NCBI GenBank assembly: GCA_963835525.1
Contig: CAWIFM010000003.1
Location: forward strand, 124,001 to 188,000
Length of the DNA stretch: 64,000 nt
From: DASSUW01 sp963835525
GTDB lineage: Bacteria; Actinomycetota; Thermoleophilia; Solirubrobacterales; Solirubrobacteraceae
Direction: 5' to 3'
A program made the position numbers and the translations under genes. Below are positions 17,315 to 26,045 of this stretch, one piece after another. Below the pieces are notes generated by a model. That model made no database searches. It had not been told where the DNA came from and saw only the letters and a list, made by a program, of their open reading frames with translations. Positions within the stretch are counted from its first letter, which is position 1. Each line of letters begins with the position of its first letter.

Positions 17315-18066
17315 TGGACCTCGGGCTGCGCGACCGCGTCGCGCTCGTCACGGGCGCCTCGAAGGGCATCGGCCACGGGATCGCCGCGGGGCTTGCGGCC
17401 GAGGGCGCCCGCGTGGCGATCGCCTCGCGCTCGGCCGAGCGGATCGAAGCGGCCGCGTCCGAGATCGGCGCCCGCGGCTACGTCTTCGACGCCGACGATC
17501 TCGACGCCGTGCCCGGCCTGCTCGACCAGGTGGAGTCCGACCTCGGTCCGATCGACGTCTACGTCGCCAACACCGGCGGACCGCCGGCCGGCCCCGACCC
17601 GCTCGCCTTCACGAGCGAGCAGTGGGAGGGCGCCCACCGCTCGCTCGTCCTGACGCCGATGGCGTTGCTCGAGCGGCTCCTGCCCGCCATGGCCGAGCGG
17701 GGCTTCGGCCGCGTCGTGGCCGTCGGATCGTCGACGGTGCTCGAGCCGGTCGACAACCTCCAGCTCTCCAACGCCCACCGCCCGGGCCTGGTCGCGGCCT
17801 TCAAGGTCCTCGCCCGCCGGTACGCGAGCGCGGGCGTCACGCTCAACCACGTCCACCCGGGCCGGATCGCCACCGAGCGCCTGATCGACACCTCCGGCTC
17901 GCTCGAGGCGGCGCAGCAGATGGCGCGCGACAGCATCCCGGCGGGGCGCCTCGGCACCGTCGAGGAGCTCGCCGCCGCCGCCGTCTTCCTCTGCTCGGTC
18001 CCCGCCGGCTACGTCACCGGCACGTCCCTCATCGTCGACGGCGGCCTGACGCGCAACCTCAGCTGA
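17314..18066 (+). CDS. SDR family oxidoreductase with an altered active site
   Basis: 250 residues with the NAD(P) motif TGASKGIGHG (15-24), the Asn motif NTGGP in place of NNAG, and Ser in VAVGSSTVLEP. The usual Tyr-x3-Lys is not present. The equivalent helix reads LSNAHRPGLVAAFK, keeping Lys but with Asn/His where Tyr should be. A recognisable FabG-like subfamily shares this LSN-x-RPG pattern, so it is probably a natural variant. The C-terminus GYVTGTSLIVDGGLTRN is typical. It is coupled to the upstream membrane protein by TGATG and overlaps the convergent gene by 8 bases. Confidence 0.8.
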   Translation: MDLGLRDRVALVTGASKGIGHGIAAGLAAEGARVAIASRSAERIEAAASEIGARGYVFDADDLDAVPGLLDQVESDLGPIDVYVANTGGPPAGPDPLAFTSEQWEGAHRSLVLTPMALLERLLPAMAERGFGRVVAVGSSTVLEPVDNLQLSNAHRPGLVAAFKVLARRYASAGVTLNHVHPGRIATERLIDTSGSLEAAQQMARDSIPAGRLGTVEELAAAAVFLCSVPAGYVTGTSLIVDGGLTRNLS

Positions 18067-18395
18067 CCGGCAGGATCAGCTCCTCGCCCTCGTAGAAGCC
18101 CTCGGCGTCGGCGTGGAAGAGCACGCCGTCGCGCTGCGCGTAGTAGTCGAGGACCGCCCAAGCGGCCTCCAGGCCGCTCGGCACGCAGCAGGCAGTCGGG
18201 TCTCCCGTCGTCGAGCGAGACGTCGAGCTCGGTCGGCGACTCGGTCTCGGGCCCGTAGACGTCGGCCTCACGCCAGTTCGGGTCGTTGAGCGGTGCGTCG
18301 GGCCGCAGCTCGTGCCCGTACTCGCGGCTGTGGGCGACCAGCTCGCTGAGCGGCCGGTCCTCCCACTCCGTCAGTAGGACACGGACGTAGCCCAT
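18059..18395 (-). pseudogene. Unknown protein, frameshifted as sequenced
   Basis: The first frame from ATG 18395 gives MGYVRVLLTEWEDRPLSE and continues to LDVSLDDGRPDCLL. The sensible continuation, VPSGLEAAWAVLDYYAQRDG to the TGA at 18059, is in the next frame. The break is near 18175-18190 and is repaired by removing one C in CTGCGTG. The joined product is about 111 acidic residues with no recognised domain. It follows the HTH protein by 7 bases on the same strand, so the two may be co-transcribed. The extra-base pattern matches other broken genes here, so an assembly error is possible. Confidence 0.55.
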
Positions 18396-18402
18396 CGCGC
18401 GT

Positions 18403-19083
18403 TCATCCCAGCCAGCTGGGTCGCTGCAGCGCAGCGTACGCCTGGATTGCGCCGAAGACGCTCTGGACGAGAGCGGTCGAAGACACGACGATGCGCACGG
18501 TGCCGTACGGAAGGGTTCGGCGCTTTCGCTGCGAGCTCCGCGAAGGCCTGTTGACCATGGCACGACGCAGGCTACGAGATGGAAGTCCGAGTCGCCGCAG
18601 CCACCAGGCTTCGATCTCCTCCAACGTGAGCCCGTTGCCGAGATGGACGTTGACCCGCAAGGCGATCCGCTCATTGGAGATGCCGTAGCAGCGACGGAGG
18701 AAGTGCACGAAGAGCTCGACCATCTCGGGGTCCGAGTTTGTGAAGGCGAGTTGGTTGCGACTCCGTGCGCCCTCCGCCCAGTAGAGCATGCACCCCGCCT
18801 GATGCAGCGGATCACGGGCGCGCGCCAGTCGCGCACCTTCCCGCTGGGCCGCCACCCTTCGTGCTCGGGCGTTCGCGCTCGAGCGGGCCGTTCCGCTGCG
18901 CTGCCGGTTGTAGATCGGATTCGCGTCGCGCAGCGCCGCTGCCTGTGCGGGCGTCAACTCGACGTCCCGGACCCACCGGCTCACACTGCTGGACGAGACG
19001 CCGATCGTGGCGGCGATCACTTTGATCGGAAGGCCCTGTTCACGTCGCAGCCTGCGAGCCCGCTCGCGTTCAATCACCTTCAC
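18403..19083 (-). CDS. Helix-turn-helix protein of unknown role
   Basis: 226 residues. The N-terminus is a compact HTH, ARRLRREQGLPIKVIAATIG followed by VSSSSVSRWVRDVEL. A basic Arg/Ala linker comes next, then a conserved-looking domain: GCMLYWAEGARSRN, LAFTNSDPEMVELFVHFLRR, HLGNGLTLEEIEAWWLRRLG, and a final TLPYGTVRIVVSST with IQAYAAL. I recall this architecture from other actinobacterial genomes but not its function. The second domain has the size and NSDP pattern of a nucleic-acid-binding or LAGLIDADG-like fold (speculative). GTG start at 19083, 30 bases from tRNA-Glu. Confidence 0.7.
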   Translation of the reverse strand: MKVIERERARRLRREQGLPIKVIAATIGVSSSSVSRWVRDVELTPAQAAALRDANPIYNRQRSGTARSSANARARRVAAQREGARLARARDPLHQAGCMLYWAEGARSRNQLAFTNSDPEMVELFVHFLRRCYGISNERIALRVNVHLGNGLTLEEIEAWWLRRLGLPSRSLRRAMVNRPSRSSQRKRRTLPYGTVRIVVSSTALVQSVFGAIQAYAALQRPSWLG

Positions 19084-19112
19084 GAACGCATGTTCGCACT
19101 CGTCGCGGACAG

Positions 19113-19185
19113 TACCCCCAGTCGGATTCGAACCGACGATCTCTGCCGTGAAAGGGCAGCGTCCTAACCGCTAGACCATGGGGGC
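19113..19185 (-). tRNA. tRNA-Glu (anticodon TTC)
   Basis: The minus strand gives acceptor GCCCCCA/TGGGGGT with discriminator A, a D-arm with TCTAGCGGTTAGGA, and the anticodon loop CTTTCAC (TTC) on stem CTGCC/GGCAG. The T-loop is TTCGAAT. CCA is not encoded. Confidence 0.95.
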
Positions 19186-19249
19186 GCGATCCTGAGTGTA
19201 GGCGCGAACTCGTAGGTTCGCGATCGGACCGGCCAGCCGCACCAGCCGG

Positions 19250-19411
19250 TCAGGCCGGCTCGTCGGGCCAGCGACCGTGCTCGTCGTAGTAGACGCGCGC
19301 CGCCTCCTCGCGGTCGCGGTCGCCGCGGCCCGTGGCCAAGGACCACAGGATCACGACGATCAGGAGGATGCCTCCGGCCACCGCGATGATGCTCCAGATC
19401 AGTTCTGCCAT
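19250..19411 (-). CDS. Small single-span membrane protein
   Basis: A 53-residue frame between tRNA-Glu and tRNA-Lys. It starts MAELIWSIIAVAGGILLIVV, one membrane span at about 5-25, followed by a charged tail GRGDRDREEAARVYYDEHG and the end RWPDEPA. Third codon positions are almost all G or C and the frame matches ordinary neighbours, supporting a real gene. It begins five bases from the tRNA-Lys 3' end. The function is unknown; the topology suggests an accessory or sensor micro-protein. Confidence 0.7.
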   Translation of the reverse strand: MAELIWSIIAVAGGILLIVVILWSLATGRGDRDREEAARVYYDEHGRWPDEPA

Positions 19412-19415
19412 GCCA

Positions 19416-19488
19416 TGCCCCCGGCAGGAATCGAACCTGCGTCGCGCGGATTAAAAGTCCGCCGCTCTAACCGCTGAGCTACGGGGGC
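19416..19488 (-). tRNA. tRNA-Lys (anticodon TTT)
   Basis: Minus-strand cloverleaf: acceptor GCCCCCG/CGGGGGC with discriminator A, D-arm GCTC-AGCGGTTA-GAGC, anticodon loop CTTTTAA (TTT) on stem GCGGA/TCCGC, and T-loop TTCGATT. CCA is not encoded. Confidence 0.95.
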
Positions 19489-19523
19489 TCCAAGATGGTA
19501 AATCGGAGGGCTAAGCTGGCTCC

Positions 19524-20171
19524 GTGCACCCGGGGGATGAGGGTCGGAAGGTTCCCGCAAGGCGGCGCAGGAGGACCCCAGAGATCGCGGAGCGTGAGAT
19601 CATCGCAGCCGCCGAGGCTTTCCTGCGCGAACAGCCCTTCCGCGCCCTGACGGTCGACGAGGTCATGCGCCGCACGGACCTCTCCCGGCCGTCGTTCTAC
19701 GTCTACTTCCGCGACCGCCACCACCTGGTCCTGCGCGTGGTCGAGCACCTCGGCTCCGAGCTGTACGAGATGTCCGAACGCTGGTTGCGCGGCACCGGCG
19801 AAGGGTCGCAGCTCGCGCGCGAGGCGCTCGAGGGCATCGTCGGCGTCTACGCCGCTCACGGACCGGTGATGCGTGCGCTCGCGGACGCGGCGGCCGACGA
19901 TCCCGGCGTGGAGCAGGCCTACACCGGAATCGTGGAGAGCTTCGTCCAGGCCACCGCGCGCCACATCGAGGAGGAGATCGCCGTCGGCCGGATCCTCCCG
20001 GTCGATGCCCAGGAGACGGCGAAGGCGCTGGTGTGGATGATGGAGCGGTACCTGGTCCTGAGCTTCGGCGGTGACCAGCCGACGCCGCCGAAGGCGGCAG
20101 CCGACACCCTCACCACGATCTGGACCAGAGTGCTCTATGGCGTCAGTGGCGGAAGTGCCGGCGATGGGTGA
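19524..20171 (+). CDS. TetR-family transcriptional regulator
   Basis: 215 residues. The TetR DNA-binding domain occupies about 18-75: REIIAAAEAFLREQPFRALT, VDEVMRRTDLSRPSFYVYF and RDRHHLVLRVVEHLG. The C-terminal ligand domain resembles the EthR-type C-terminus (MRALADAAADDPGVEQAY). The start is GTG 19524. The gene stands alone between tRNA-Lys and the convergent purH, which its 3' end overlaps by 29 bases. No obvious operator palindrome was seen in the 35-base upstream gap. Confidence 0.85.
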   Translation: MHPGDEGRKVPARRRRRTPEIAEREIIAAAEAFLREQPFRALTVDEVMRRTDLSRPSFYVYFRDRHHLVLRVVEHLGSELYEMSERWLRGTGEGSQLAREALEGIVGVYAAHGPVMRALADAAADDPGVEQAYTGIVESFVQATARHIEEEIAVGRILPVDAQETAKALVWMMERYLVLSFGGDQPTPPKAAADTLTTIWTRVLYGVSGGSAGDG

Positions 20172-21711
20172 ACACCATCGAGATCCCCGCCGCGTCGGCC
20201 GCCTCGACGACCTCGTGGTCGCGCACCGAGCCGCCGGGCTGGATGACCGCCGTGACCCCCGCGTCGACGGCCAGCTGCGGCCCGTCTGAGAACGGGAAGA
20301 ACGCGTCCGAGGCCAGCGCGCCGCCGGTCAGGTCCGTGTCCGTGGCGCGGGCCTTCTCTATCGCCAGCCGCACGGAGTCCACGCGGCTCATCTGACCGGC
20401 GCCGATCCCGACCGACGCGAGGTCGCGCGCCAGCACGATCGCGTTCGAGCGCACGTGCTTGCACACCCGCCACGCGAACAGCATCTCGCCCCACTCGCGC
20501 TCGGACGGCTTGCGCTCGGTCACCACCTCCATCTCCGAGCGGTCCTCCAGATCGAGGTCGCGGTCCTGCACCAGGAGGCCGCCGATCACCCGCTTGACGT
20601 CCCACTCCGAGACGTTCACGCGGCGCCGCTCGCCGTCCTCGAGGATCCGCAGGTTCGGCTTGGCGGCCAGCACCTCGACCGCGTCGTCGCTGAACCCCGG
20701 CGCGAGGACGACCTCGACGAACTGGCCGGTCAGCGCGTTGGCGAGTTCGGCCTCGACCGGCCGGTTGAAGCAGATGACGCCGCCGAAGGCCGACTGCGGG
20801 TCACACGCGAAGGCGCGCCGGTACGCCTCGAGCGCCGAGCTGCCGACCGCCACCCCGCACGGGTTGTTGTGCTTGATGATCGCGCAGGCCGGGACCTCGA
20901 ACTCCTGCACCAGCAGCCGGCCGGAGTTGATGTCGAGCACGTTGTTGAACGACAGCTCCTTGCCGCCGAGCTGGCGCACCTGCGAGAGCACGTGCATGCG
21001 GGCGCCGACCTGCGAGTAGTAGGCGGCGCGCTGGTGCGGGTTCTCGCCGTACGAGAGGTCGGTGACCTTCTCGTAGGCCGACATCATCAGCTCGGGGAAG
21101 TCGCCCTGCTTCTCGGCGAACCAGCGCGAGATCGCCGTGTCGTAGCGGGCGGTGTAGGCGAACGCCTCGGCGGCCAGCGACTCGCGGGTGGGCAGCGAGA
21201 GCTTGCTGTCGCCCTCGCGCAGCTCCTGCAGCACCGCGTCGTAGCTCTCCGGCTTGACCACGACGGCGGTGAACGCGAAGTTCTTGGCCGCGGCGCGGAT
21301 CATCGTCGGGCCGCCGATGTCGATGTGCTCGAGCACCTCGTGCTCGGTCACGCCCCGCCGGCCCGCCCACGACTCGAACGGGTACAGGTTCACGCACACG
21401 AGGTCGACGAACTCGATCTCGTGCTCGTCGGCGGCGGCCATGTGCCCGGGGTCGTCGCGCAGGGCGAGCAGGCCGGCGTAGAGCTTCGGGTGCAGCGTCT
21501 TGACGCGCCCACCCATGATCTCGGGGAAGCCCGTGAAGTCCTGGATCTCGCGGACATCGAGACTCGCTTCGCGCAGCGTCGACGCGGTGCCGCCGGTGGA
21601 GACCAGCTCGACGCCGAGGCCGGCGAGGCCGCGGGCGAACTCGACGATGCCCGTCTTGTCGGAGACGGACAGGACCGCACGCCGGATCCGGACCTCACCC
21701 GGCTGCGTCAT
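20143..21711 (-). CDS. purH: Bifunctional AICAR transformylase/IMP cyclohydrolase
   Basis: 522 residues, catalysing the last two steps to IMP. The N-terminal MGS-like cyclohydrolase domain has LVSTGGTASTLREA and VKTLHPKLYAGLLA. The C-terminal transformylase domain has KHNNPCGVAVG (catalytic Lys-His) and SFNNVLDINSG. The end FTHRRHFRH matches the family. The start at ATG 21711 is preceded by GGAGG nine bases away. It is separated from purN upstream by 44 bases and is probably the last gene of the recQ-purN-purH unit. Confidence 0.95.
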   Translation of the reverse strand: MTQPGEVRIRRAVLSVSDKTGIVEFARGLAGLGVELVSTGGTASTLREASLDVREIQDFTGFPEIMGGRVKTLHPKLYAGLLALRDDPGHMAAADEHEIEFVDLVCVNLYPFESWAGRRGVTEHEVLEHIDIGGPTMIRAAAKNFAFTAVVVKPESYDAVLQELREGDSKLSLPTRESLAAEAFAYTARYDTAISRWFAEKQGDFPELMMSAYEKVTDLSYGENPHQRAAYYSQVGARMHVLSQVRQLGGKELSFNNVLDINSGRLLVQEFEVPACAIIKHNNPCGVAVGSSALEAYRRAFACDPQSAFGGVICFNRPVEAELANALTGQFVEVVLAPGFSDDAVEVLAAKPNLRILEDGERRRVNVSEWDVKRVIGGLLVQDRDLDLEDRSEMEVVTERKPSEREWGEMLFAWRVCKHVRSNAIVLARDLASVGIGAGQMSRVDSVRLAIEKARATDTDLTGGALASDAFFPFSDGPQLAVDAGVTAVIQPGGSVRDHEVVEAADAAGISMVFTHRRHFRH

Positions 21712-21755
21712 GGGCCACCCTCCATGGGGCGGGGACGATACCTGTGGGGGGCTGC

Positions 21756-22358
21756 TCACCGCCTGATCACCACCCTCCTGGGTTGCTCTGGATCGAACGA
21801 CACGGCGCCGCGCGCGATCAGCTCGACGGCCTCGCACAGCAGGTCGTGCTCGAGCGGCCGCAGCAGCTCGCGCACCTCCGCGGGATCGGTGACGTCGGGC
21901 AGCTCGAGCGCCCGCTGCGCGATCACCGGCCCCGTGTCGACCCCCTCGTCGACGAAGTGGACGGTGACGCCGAACACCTTCACCCCGTAGGCGAGCGCCT
22001 GCTCGATCGCCCGCACGCCCGGGAAGGCGGGCAGCAGCGCGGGGTGGACGTTGATCACGCGCTGCGGGAAGCGGGCGAGGAACGCTGCGTCGAGCAGCGC
22101 CATGTAGCCCGCGAGCACGACGAGCTCGACCTCGCGCTCGGCGAGCCAGCCCGCGAGCGCGGCGTCGCGCCCCGCGCGATCGTCTCCGGCCGGGAACTCG
22201 CCGGCTTCCACGCCCGCCCGCGCCGCCCGCTCGAGCGCCGTGGCGCCCGGCTGGTCCGAGCCGACGGCGACCACCTCCACGCCGTGACTGCCGTGCACGC
22301 GGTCGAGGATCGCCTGGAGGTTGGTACCGGCGCCGGAGGCCAGCACGCCGACCCTCAC
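21756..22358 (-). CDS. purN: Phosphoribosylglycinamide formyltransferase
   Basis: 200 residues, transferring the formyl group from 10-formyl-THF to GAR. SGAGTNLQAI (8-17) binds the substrate phosphate. NVHPALLPAFPG contains the catalytic Asn and His, and HFVDEGVDTGP contains the catalytic Asp. The GTG start at 22358 overlaps the recQ stop (GTGA), so translation is coupled to a DNA helicase gene, an unusual pairing. Confidence 0.95.
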   Translation of the reverse strand: MRVGVLASGAGTNLQAILDRVHGSHGVEVVAVGSDQPGATALERAARAGVEAGEFPAGDDRAGRDAALAGWLAEREVELVVLAGYMALLDAAFLARFPQRVINVHPALLPAFPGVRAIEQALAYGVKVFGVTVHFVDEGVDTGPVIAQRALELPDVTDPAEVRELLRPLEHDLLCEAVELIARGAVSFDPEQPRRVVIRR

Positions 22359-24253
22359 ACCACCTCCAGCTTCGGGAAGCGGCCGCCGGTGGAGCGAAGC
22401 GTCCCGGCCGCCAGCAGCGCGTCGACCCGCTCGAGGACCGACGGCGCGGCCAGGTGCGACCACGCGCCGTAGTGCGGCAGGCCGTCGTAGGAGTACTTGA
22501 CGACGACCTTCGAGCGCCCGCCGCGCAGGATCTCCACGGCGCGTGTGCGCCCCACCTCGGGCTGGGCGGAGGCCACTACGTCGAGGATCGCCTCGTCCAG
22601 CGCGTCGCCGTCGACGGGGCGATGGGCGAGCTGAGCGGGGCGCGCGGCCGTCTGGCGGCGCGGCGGCGCGGGCGGCGCCGGTGCGAGCGACGGGTCGCAG
22701 ACGTCGCAGCACGGGCCGGCCGGCGCGGGCTCCGAGCGGTCGCCGAAGTGGCGCAGGATGCCCTCGCGCCGGCACCTCGTGCTCTCGACCCAGGCCCAGA
22801 CCGAGCGGTACTGGCGCCAGCGGACCTTCGTCCCCTCCTGGGCTGAGGTGCGGCAGAGCGCCTGCGCTCGCCCGTCCCACGGGCCGACGAGGCGCCCGGC
22901 CACGCGATCGGGCGCCGACGGCGAGGGCTGGACGACGCCCGCGCGCGCGAGGTGGCCGACGATCGCGCGCACGGCCTCCTCCTCGCCGCCCGCGAGCCGG
23001 AGGAGCTCGCCGACCGCGAGGTCGAAGCGCGGGGCCGTCGATCCGTTGGCGGCGGGCGACGATCCGGCGGCGGCCGCCCCGGCCGAGACGATCCGGCGGG
23101 CGACCGCCTGCAGCGCGTCGTCGCCGACCGACGAGCGCTCGATGAAGAAGACGTGCAGCCCCTTGTCCTTGCCCGTTGCGTAGAGCAGGCAGCGGGCGGG
23201 CCGGCCGTCGCGCCCGGCGCGGCCGGCCTCCTGGTAGTAGGCCTCGACCGAGCTCGGGACGCTCTCGTGGCAGACCGTCCGCACGTCGGCCTTGTCGACG
23301 CCCATGCCGAACGCGTTGGTGGCCACCACGACCGGCGCCTCGCCGGCCATGAACCGCCGCTGCGCCTCGGCGCGGGCGTCGCGCGGCAGGCCGGCGTGGT
23401 AGGCGATGGCCTCGACGCCGAGGTCTCCGGACAGGCGCTCCGCCAGCCGCTCGCAGTCGGCGCGCGTGCCGGCGTAGACGATCCCCGGCAGGGCGCCCGG
23501 CTCCTTCAGCGCGGCGGCGATCCCCCGGTGGACGGCCTGCTTGTTCGCGCACTTGACGACCGCGAAGGACAGGTTCGGGCGGTCGAAGCCCGTCGCCACC
23601 CGCACCGGCTCGCGCAGGCCGAGCCGGCCCACGATGTCGGCCGCCACCTGCGGCGTGGCGGTCGCCGTCGAGGCCATGATCGCCTTCGCGCCGAGCCAGC
23701 GCGCGGCGTCCGCGAGCCGGAAGTAGTCGGGCCGGAAGTCGTGCCCCCACTGGGACACGCAGTGCGCCTCGTCGACCACGAAGAGCCCGATCCGCGCGTG
23801 CCGGATGCGCTCGAGGAAGCCGGGCGAGGAGAACCGCTCGGGCGCGACGTAGAGGAGCCGCAGGTCTCCCCGCGCGGCGCGCTCGACCACCCTGCGGTTG
23901 ACCGACGAGTCCTGCTGCGCGTTGACCAGGCCGACGTAGCCCGGCGCCACTCGCTCGACGGCCTCCACCTGGTCCTGCATCAGCGAGACCAGCGGCGAGA
24001 CCACCAGCGTGAGGTCGGCCCGCATGAGGGCGGGCAGCTGGTAGCAGAGCGACTTGCCCGAGCCGGTGGGCATGACCACCAGCACGTCGCGGCCGGCCAC
24101 GGCCGCCTCCACCGCCTCGCGCTGCCCGCGCCGGAACCCCTCGAACCCGAAGAGCTCGTGCAGCGCCCCCTCGGGATCGCGTGAGCGCGCTACGGGCTCG
24201 GGCGGTGGCGGGCCGAGCCCCGGGAGGGCGACGTTGTCTAGGGCGGTCGACAT
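22355..24253 (-). CDS. recQ: RecQ-family ATP-dependent DNA helicase
   Basis: 632 residues. Helicase core: MPTGSGKSLCYQLPA (61-75, Walker A), VVDEAHCVSQWGHDFRPDY (DEAH box), ASTATATP (motif III), and QEAGRAGRDGRPA (motif VI). A RecQ zinc region follows (CRREGILRHFGD and CCDVCD). The C-terminal part is short and lacks an obvious HRDC domain. It unwinds DNA at stalled forks and recombination intermediates. ATG 24253 (MSTALDNVALPG) was chosen; the longer upstream frame is Arg-rich non-coding sequence. The stop is fused to the purN start. Confidence 0.92.
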   Translation of the reverse strand: MSTALDNVALPGLGPPPPEPVARSRDPEGALHELFGFEGFRRGQREAVEAAVAGRDVLVVMPTGSGKSLCYQLPALMRADLTLVVSPLVSLMQDQVEAVERVAPGYVGLVNAQQDSSVNRRVVERAARGDLRLLYVAPERFSSPGFLERIRHARIGLFVVDEAHCVSQWGHDFRPDYFRLADAARWLGAKAIMASTATATPQVAADIVGRLGLREPVRVATGFDRPNLSFAVVKCANKQAVHRGIAAALKEPGALPGIVYAGTRADCERLAERLSGDLGVEAIAYHAGLPRDARAEAQRRFMAGEAPVVVATNAFGMGVDKADVRTVCHESVPSSVEAYYQEAGRAGRDGRPARCLLYATGKDKGLHVFFIERSSVGDDALQAVARRIVSAGAAAAGSSPAANGSTAPRFDLAVGELLRLAGGEEEAVRAIVGHLARAGVVQPSPSAPDRVAGRLVGPWDGRAQALCRTSAQEGTKVRWRQYRSVWAWVESTRCRREGILRHFGDRSEPAPAGPCCDVCDPSLAPAPPAPPRRQTAARPAQLAHRPVDGDALDEAILDVVASAQPEVGRTRAVEILRGGRSKVVVKYSYDGLPHYGAWSHLAAPSVLERVDALLAAGTLRSTGGRFPKLEVV

Positions 24254-24398
24254 GCGGACGGGCGACCATATCGCCGGGTCCGGAGGGCAAAGGGGCGTTT
24301 GCGCGGGTTTGGCGCAGCTTTGTGACGAAGTCGTGCGCGGGGCGAACGTCAACTGCGGCTGGGTAGGGAAGCGGCGAATCGGGGCGCGGCGAGGGCGC

Positions 24399-24437
24399 GT
24401 GTCGACTTTGCGTCGAATAGCGACGTCAAGTCGACAC
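24399..24437. terminator. Strong hairpin between purF and recQ
   Basis: The left arm (24399-24415) and right arm (24421-24437) pair over 17 positions with two mismatches around a five-base AATAG loop. The outer ten bases (GTGTCGACTT / AAGTCGACAC) are perfect. It lies 60 bases after the purF stop and 146 bases before recQ, in transcription order. There is no T tract, so it would be a non-canonical terminator, a processing site or a regulator target. Confidence 0.5.
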
Positions 24438-24496
24438 GAACCCGCACGGCGGCCGGAATCGGCCAACCCCGCCTCCCTACAAGCGGAAGTTCGTCC

Positions 24497-25921
24497 CTAC
24501 GCGCGCACGAGCGGCAATTCGAATGCGTCCTTGCTCTGGGCGTCCGCGGTGCCGGCCAGCGGATACTCGCCCGAGAAGCAGGCGTCGCAGTGGGTCGCCC
24601 GCTCGCCCTGGATCGCCTCGTAGACGCCCTCCAGCGACAGATAGGCCAGCGAGTCGGCGCCGAGCTCGGCGGCCACCTCGGCCTCGGTGCGGCCGTGGGC
24701 GATCATCTCCTCGCGCGTGGACATGTCGATCCCGTAGTGACACGGGTGGCGGATCGGCGGGGAGCTGATCCGCATGTGCACCTCCGCGGCGCCCGCGTCG
24801 CGCAGCATCTGCACGATCTGGCGCGTCGTGTTGCCGCGCACGATCGAGTCGTCGACCACCACGATCCGCTTGCCCGCCACCACCTCGGGCAGCGGGTTGA
24901 ACTTCATCCGCAGGCCGTGCCGGCGCAGCTCCTGGCCGGGTTGGATGAACGTGCGCTGCACGTAGCGGTTCTTGATCAGCCCGTCGTCCTGCGGCAGCCC
25001 GGAAGCCCGCGCGAAGCCGCGCGCAGCCGGGTTGCCGGAGTCCGGCACGGGGATCACGAGGTCGGCGTCCACCGGCGCCTCGCGCGCGAGGATCTCCCCC
25101 ATCCGCCCGCGCGCCACCTGCAGCACCTGGCCGCCCAGCCGCGAGTCTGGCCGCGCGAAGTAGATGTGCTCGAACACGCACAGGGCGCGCCGTGAGCCCT
25201 CGACGGCCATGCGCGTCTGCAGCCCGTCCGGCGTCAGAGAGACGATCTCGCCAGGCTGGACGTCACGCAGGAAGGTGCCGCCGATGATGTCGAACGCGCA
25301 GGTCTCGGAGGCGACGACGTACTGGTCTCCCAGCATCCCCAGCGACAGGGGCCGCAGGCCGGCAGGGTCGCGGAACGCCACCACGCGGTCCTTGGTCATC
25401 ACGACCGTCGAGTAGGCGCCCTCGATCCGGCGCATCACGTCCTCGAGCGCGTCCTCGATCGAGTCGGCCTCGTGGGTCGACAGCAGCGCGGCGATGATCT
25501 CCGAGTCCGACGTCGAGCGGAACGAGACGCCGCGGCCCCGGAGCTCGGAATGCAGCTCGACGGCGTTGATCAGGTTGCCGTTGTGCGCGAGCGCGATCTC
25601 ACGGCGATCGGCCCGCCAGACCGGCTGCGAGTTCTCCCATGAGGACGCGCCGGTCGTCGAGTACCGAACGTGTCCGAGCGCCATGTCTCCCTGCAGGGCG
25701 CGGAGCCGCTGCTCGTCGAACACCTGGTTGACGAGCCCCTGGTCGCGCATCGCCATGATGTGACCGGCCTGCGCGGTGGCGATGCCCGCAGACTCCTGGC
25801 CGCGATGCTGAAGCGCGTACAGGGCAAAGTACGCGAGACGAGCCACTTCGCGACCGGGCGCACAGACACCGAACACGCCGCACTCGTCGCGCGGCCCGTC
25901 GCGAAAGTCGGGGAGCTCCAC
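24497..25921 (-). CDS. purF: Amidophosphoribosyltransferase
   Basis: 474 residues, the first committed enzyme of purine synthesis (PRPP plus glutamine to phosphoribosylamine). A 13-residue propeptide precedes DECGVFG, whose Cys becomes the N-terminal nucleophile after cleavage. HNGNL and the glutaminase loop follow. The PRPP site is IVVVDDSIVRGNT. Cysteines in SETCAFD and THCDACFSGEYP match the iron-sulfur type known from Bacillus. Start GTG 25921. The 124-base gap to the divergent aminotransferase gene holds the promoters of both. Confidence 0.95.
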   Translation of the reverse strand: MELPDFRDGPRDECGVFGVCAPGREVARLAYFALYALQHRGQESAGIATAQAGHIMAMRDQGLVNQVFDEQRLRALQGDMALGHVRYSTTGASSWENSQPVWRADRREIALAHNGNLINAVELHSELRGRGVSFRSTSDSEIIAALLSTHEADSIEDALEDVMRRIEGAYSTVVMTKDRVVAFRDPAGLRPLSLGMLGDQYVVASETCAFDIIGGTFLRDVQPGEIVSLTPDGLQTRMAVEGSRRALCVFEHIYFARPDSRLGGQVLQVARGRMGEILAREAPVDADLVIPVPDSGNPAARGFARASGLPQDDGLIKNRYVQRTFIQPGQELRRHGLRMKFNPLPEVVAGKRIVVVDDSIVRGNTTRQIVQMLRDAGAAEVHMRISSPPIRHPCHYGIDMSTREEMIAHGRTEAEVAAELGADSLAYLSLEGVYEAIQGERATHCDACFSGEYPLAGTADAQSKDAFELPLVRA

Positions 25922-26045
25922 GTCCGAGCCAGCGTAGCAACGGGTCCGGCGCGCTCCACGACGGTGAAACCGCAGCGTGCGCGTTCGACGCTCCGGCGGC
26001 GGGCGCCCGGGTACCCTCCCTGGCCAAGCGTTCCAGGAGAGACAC

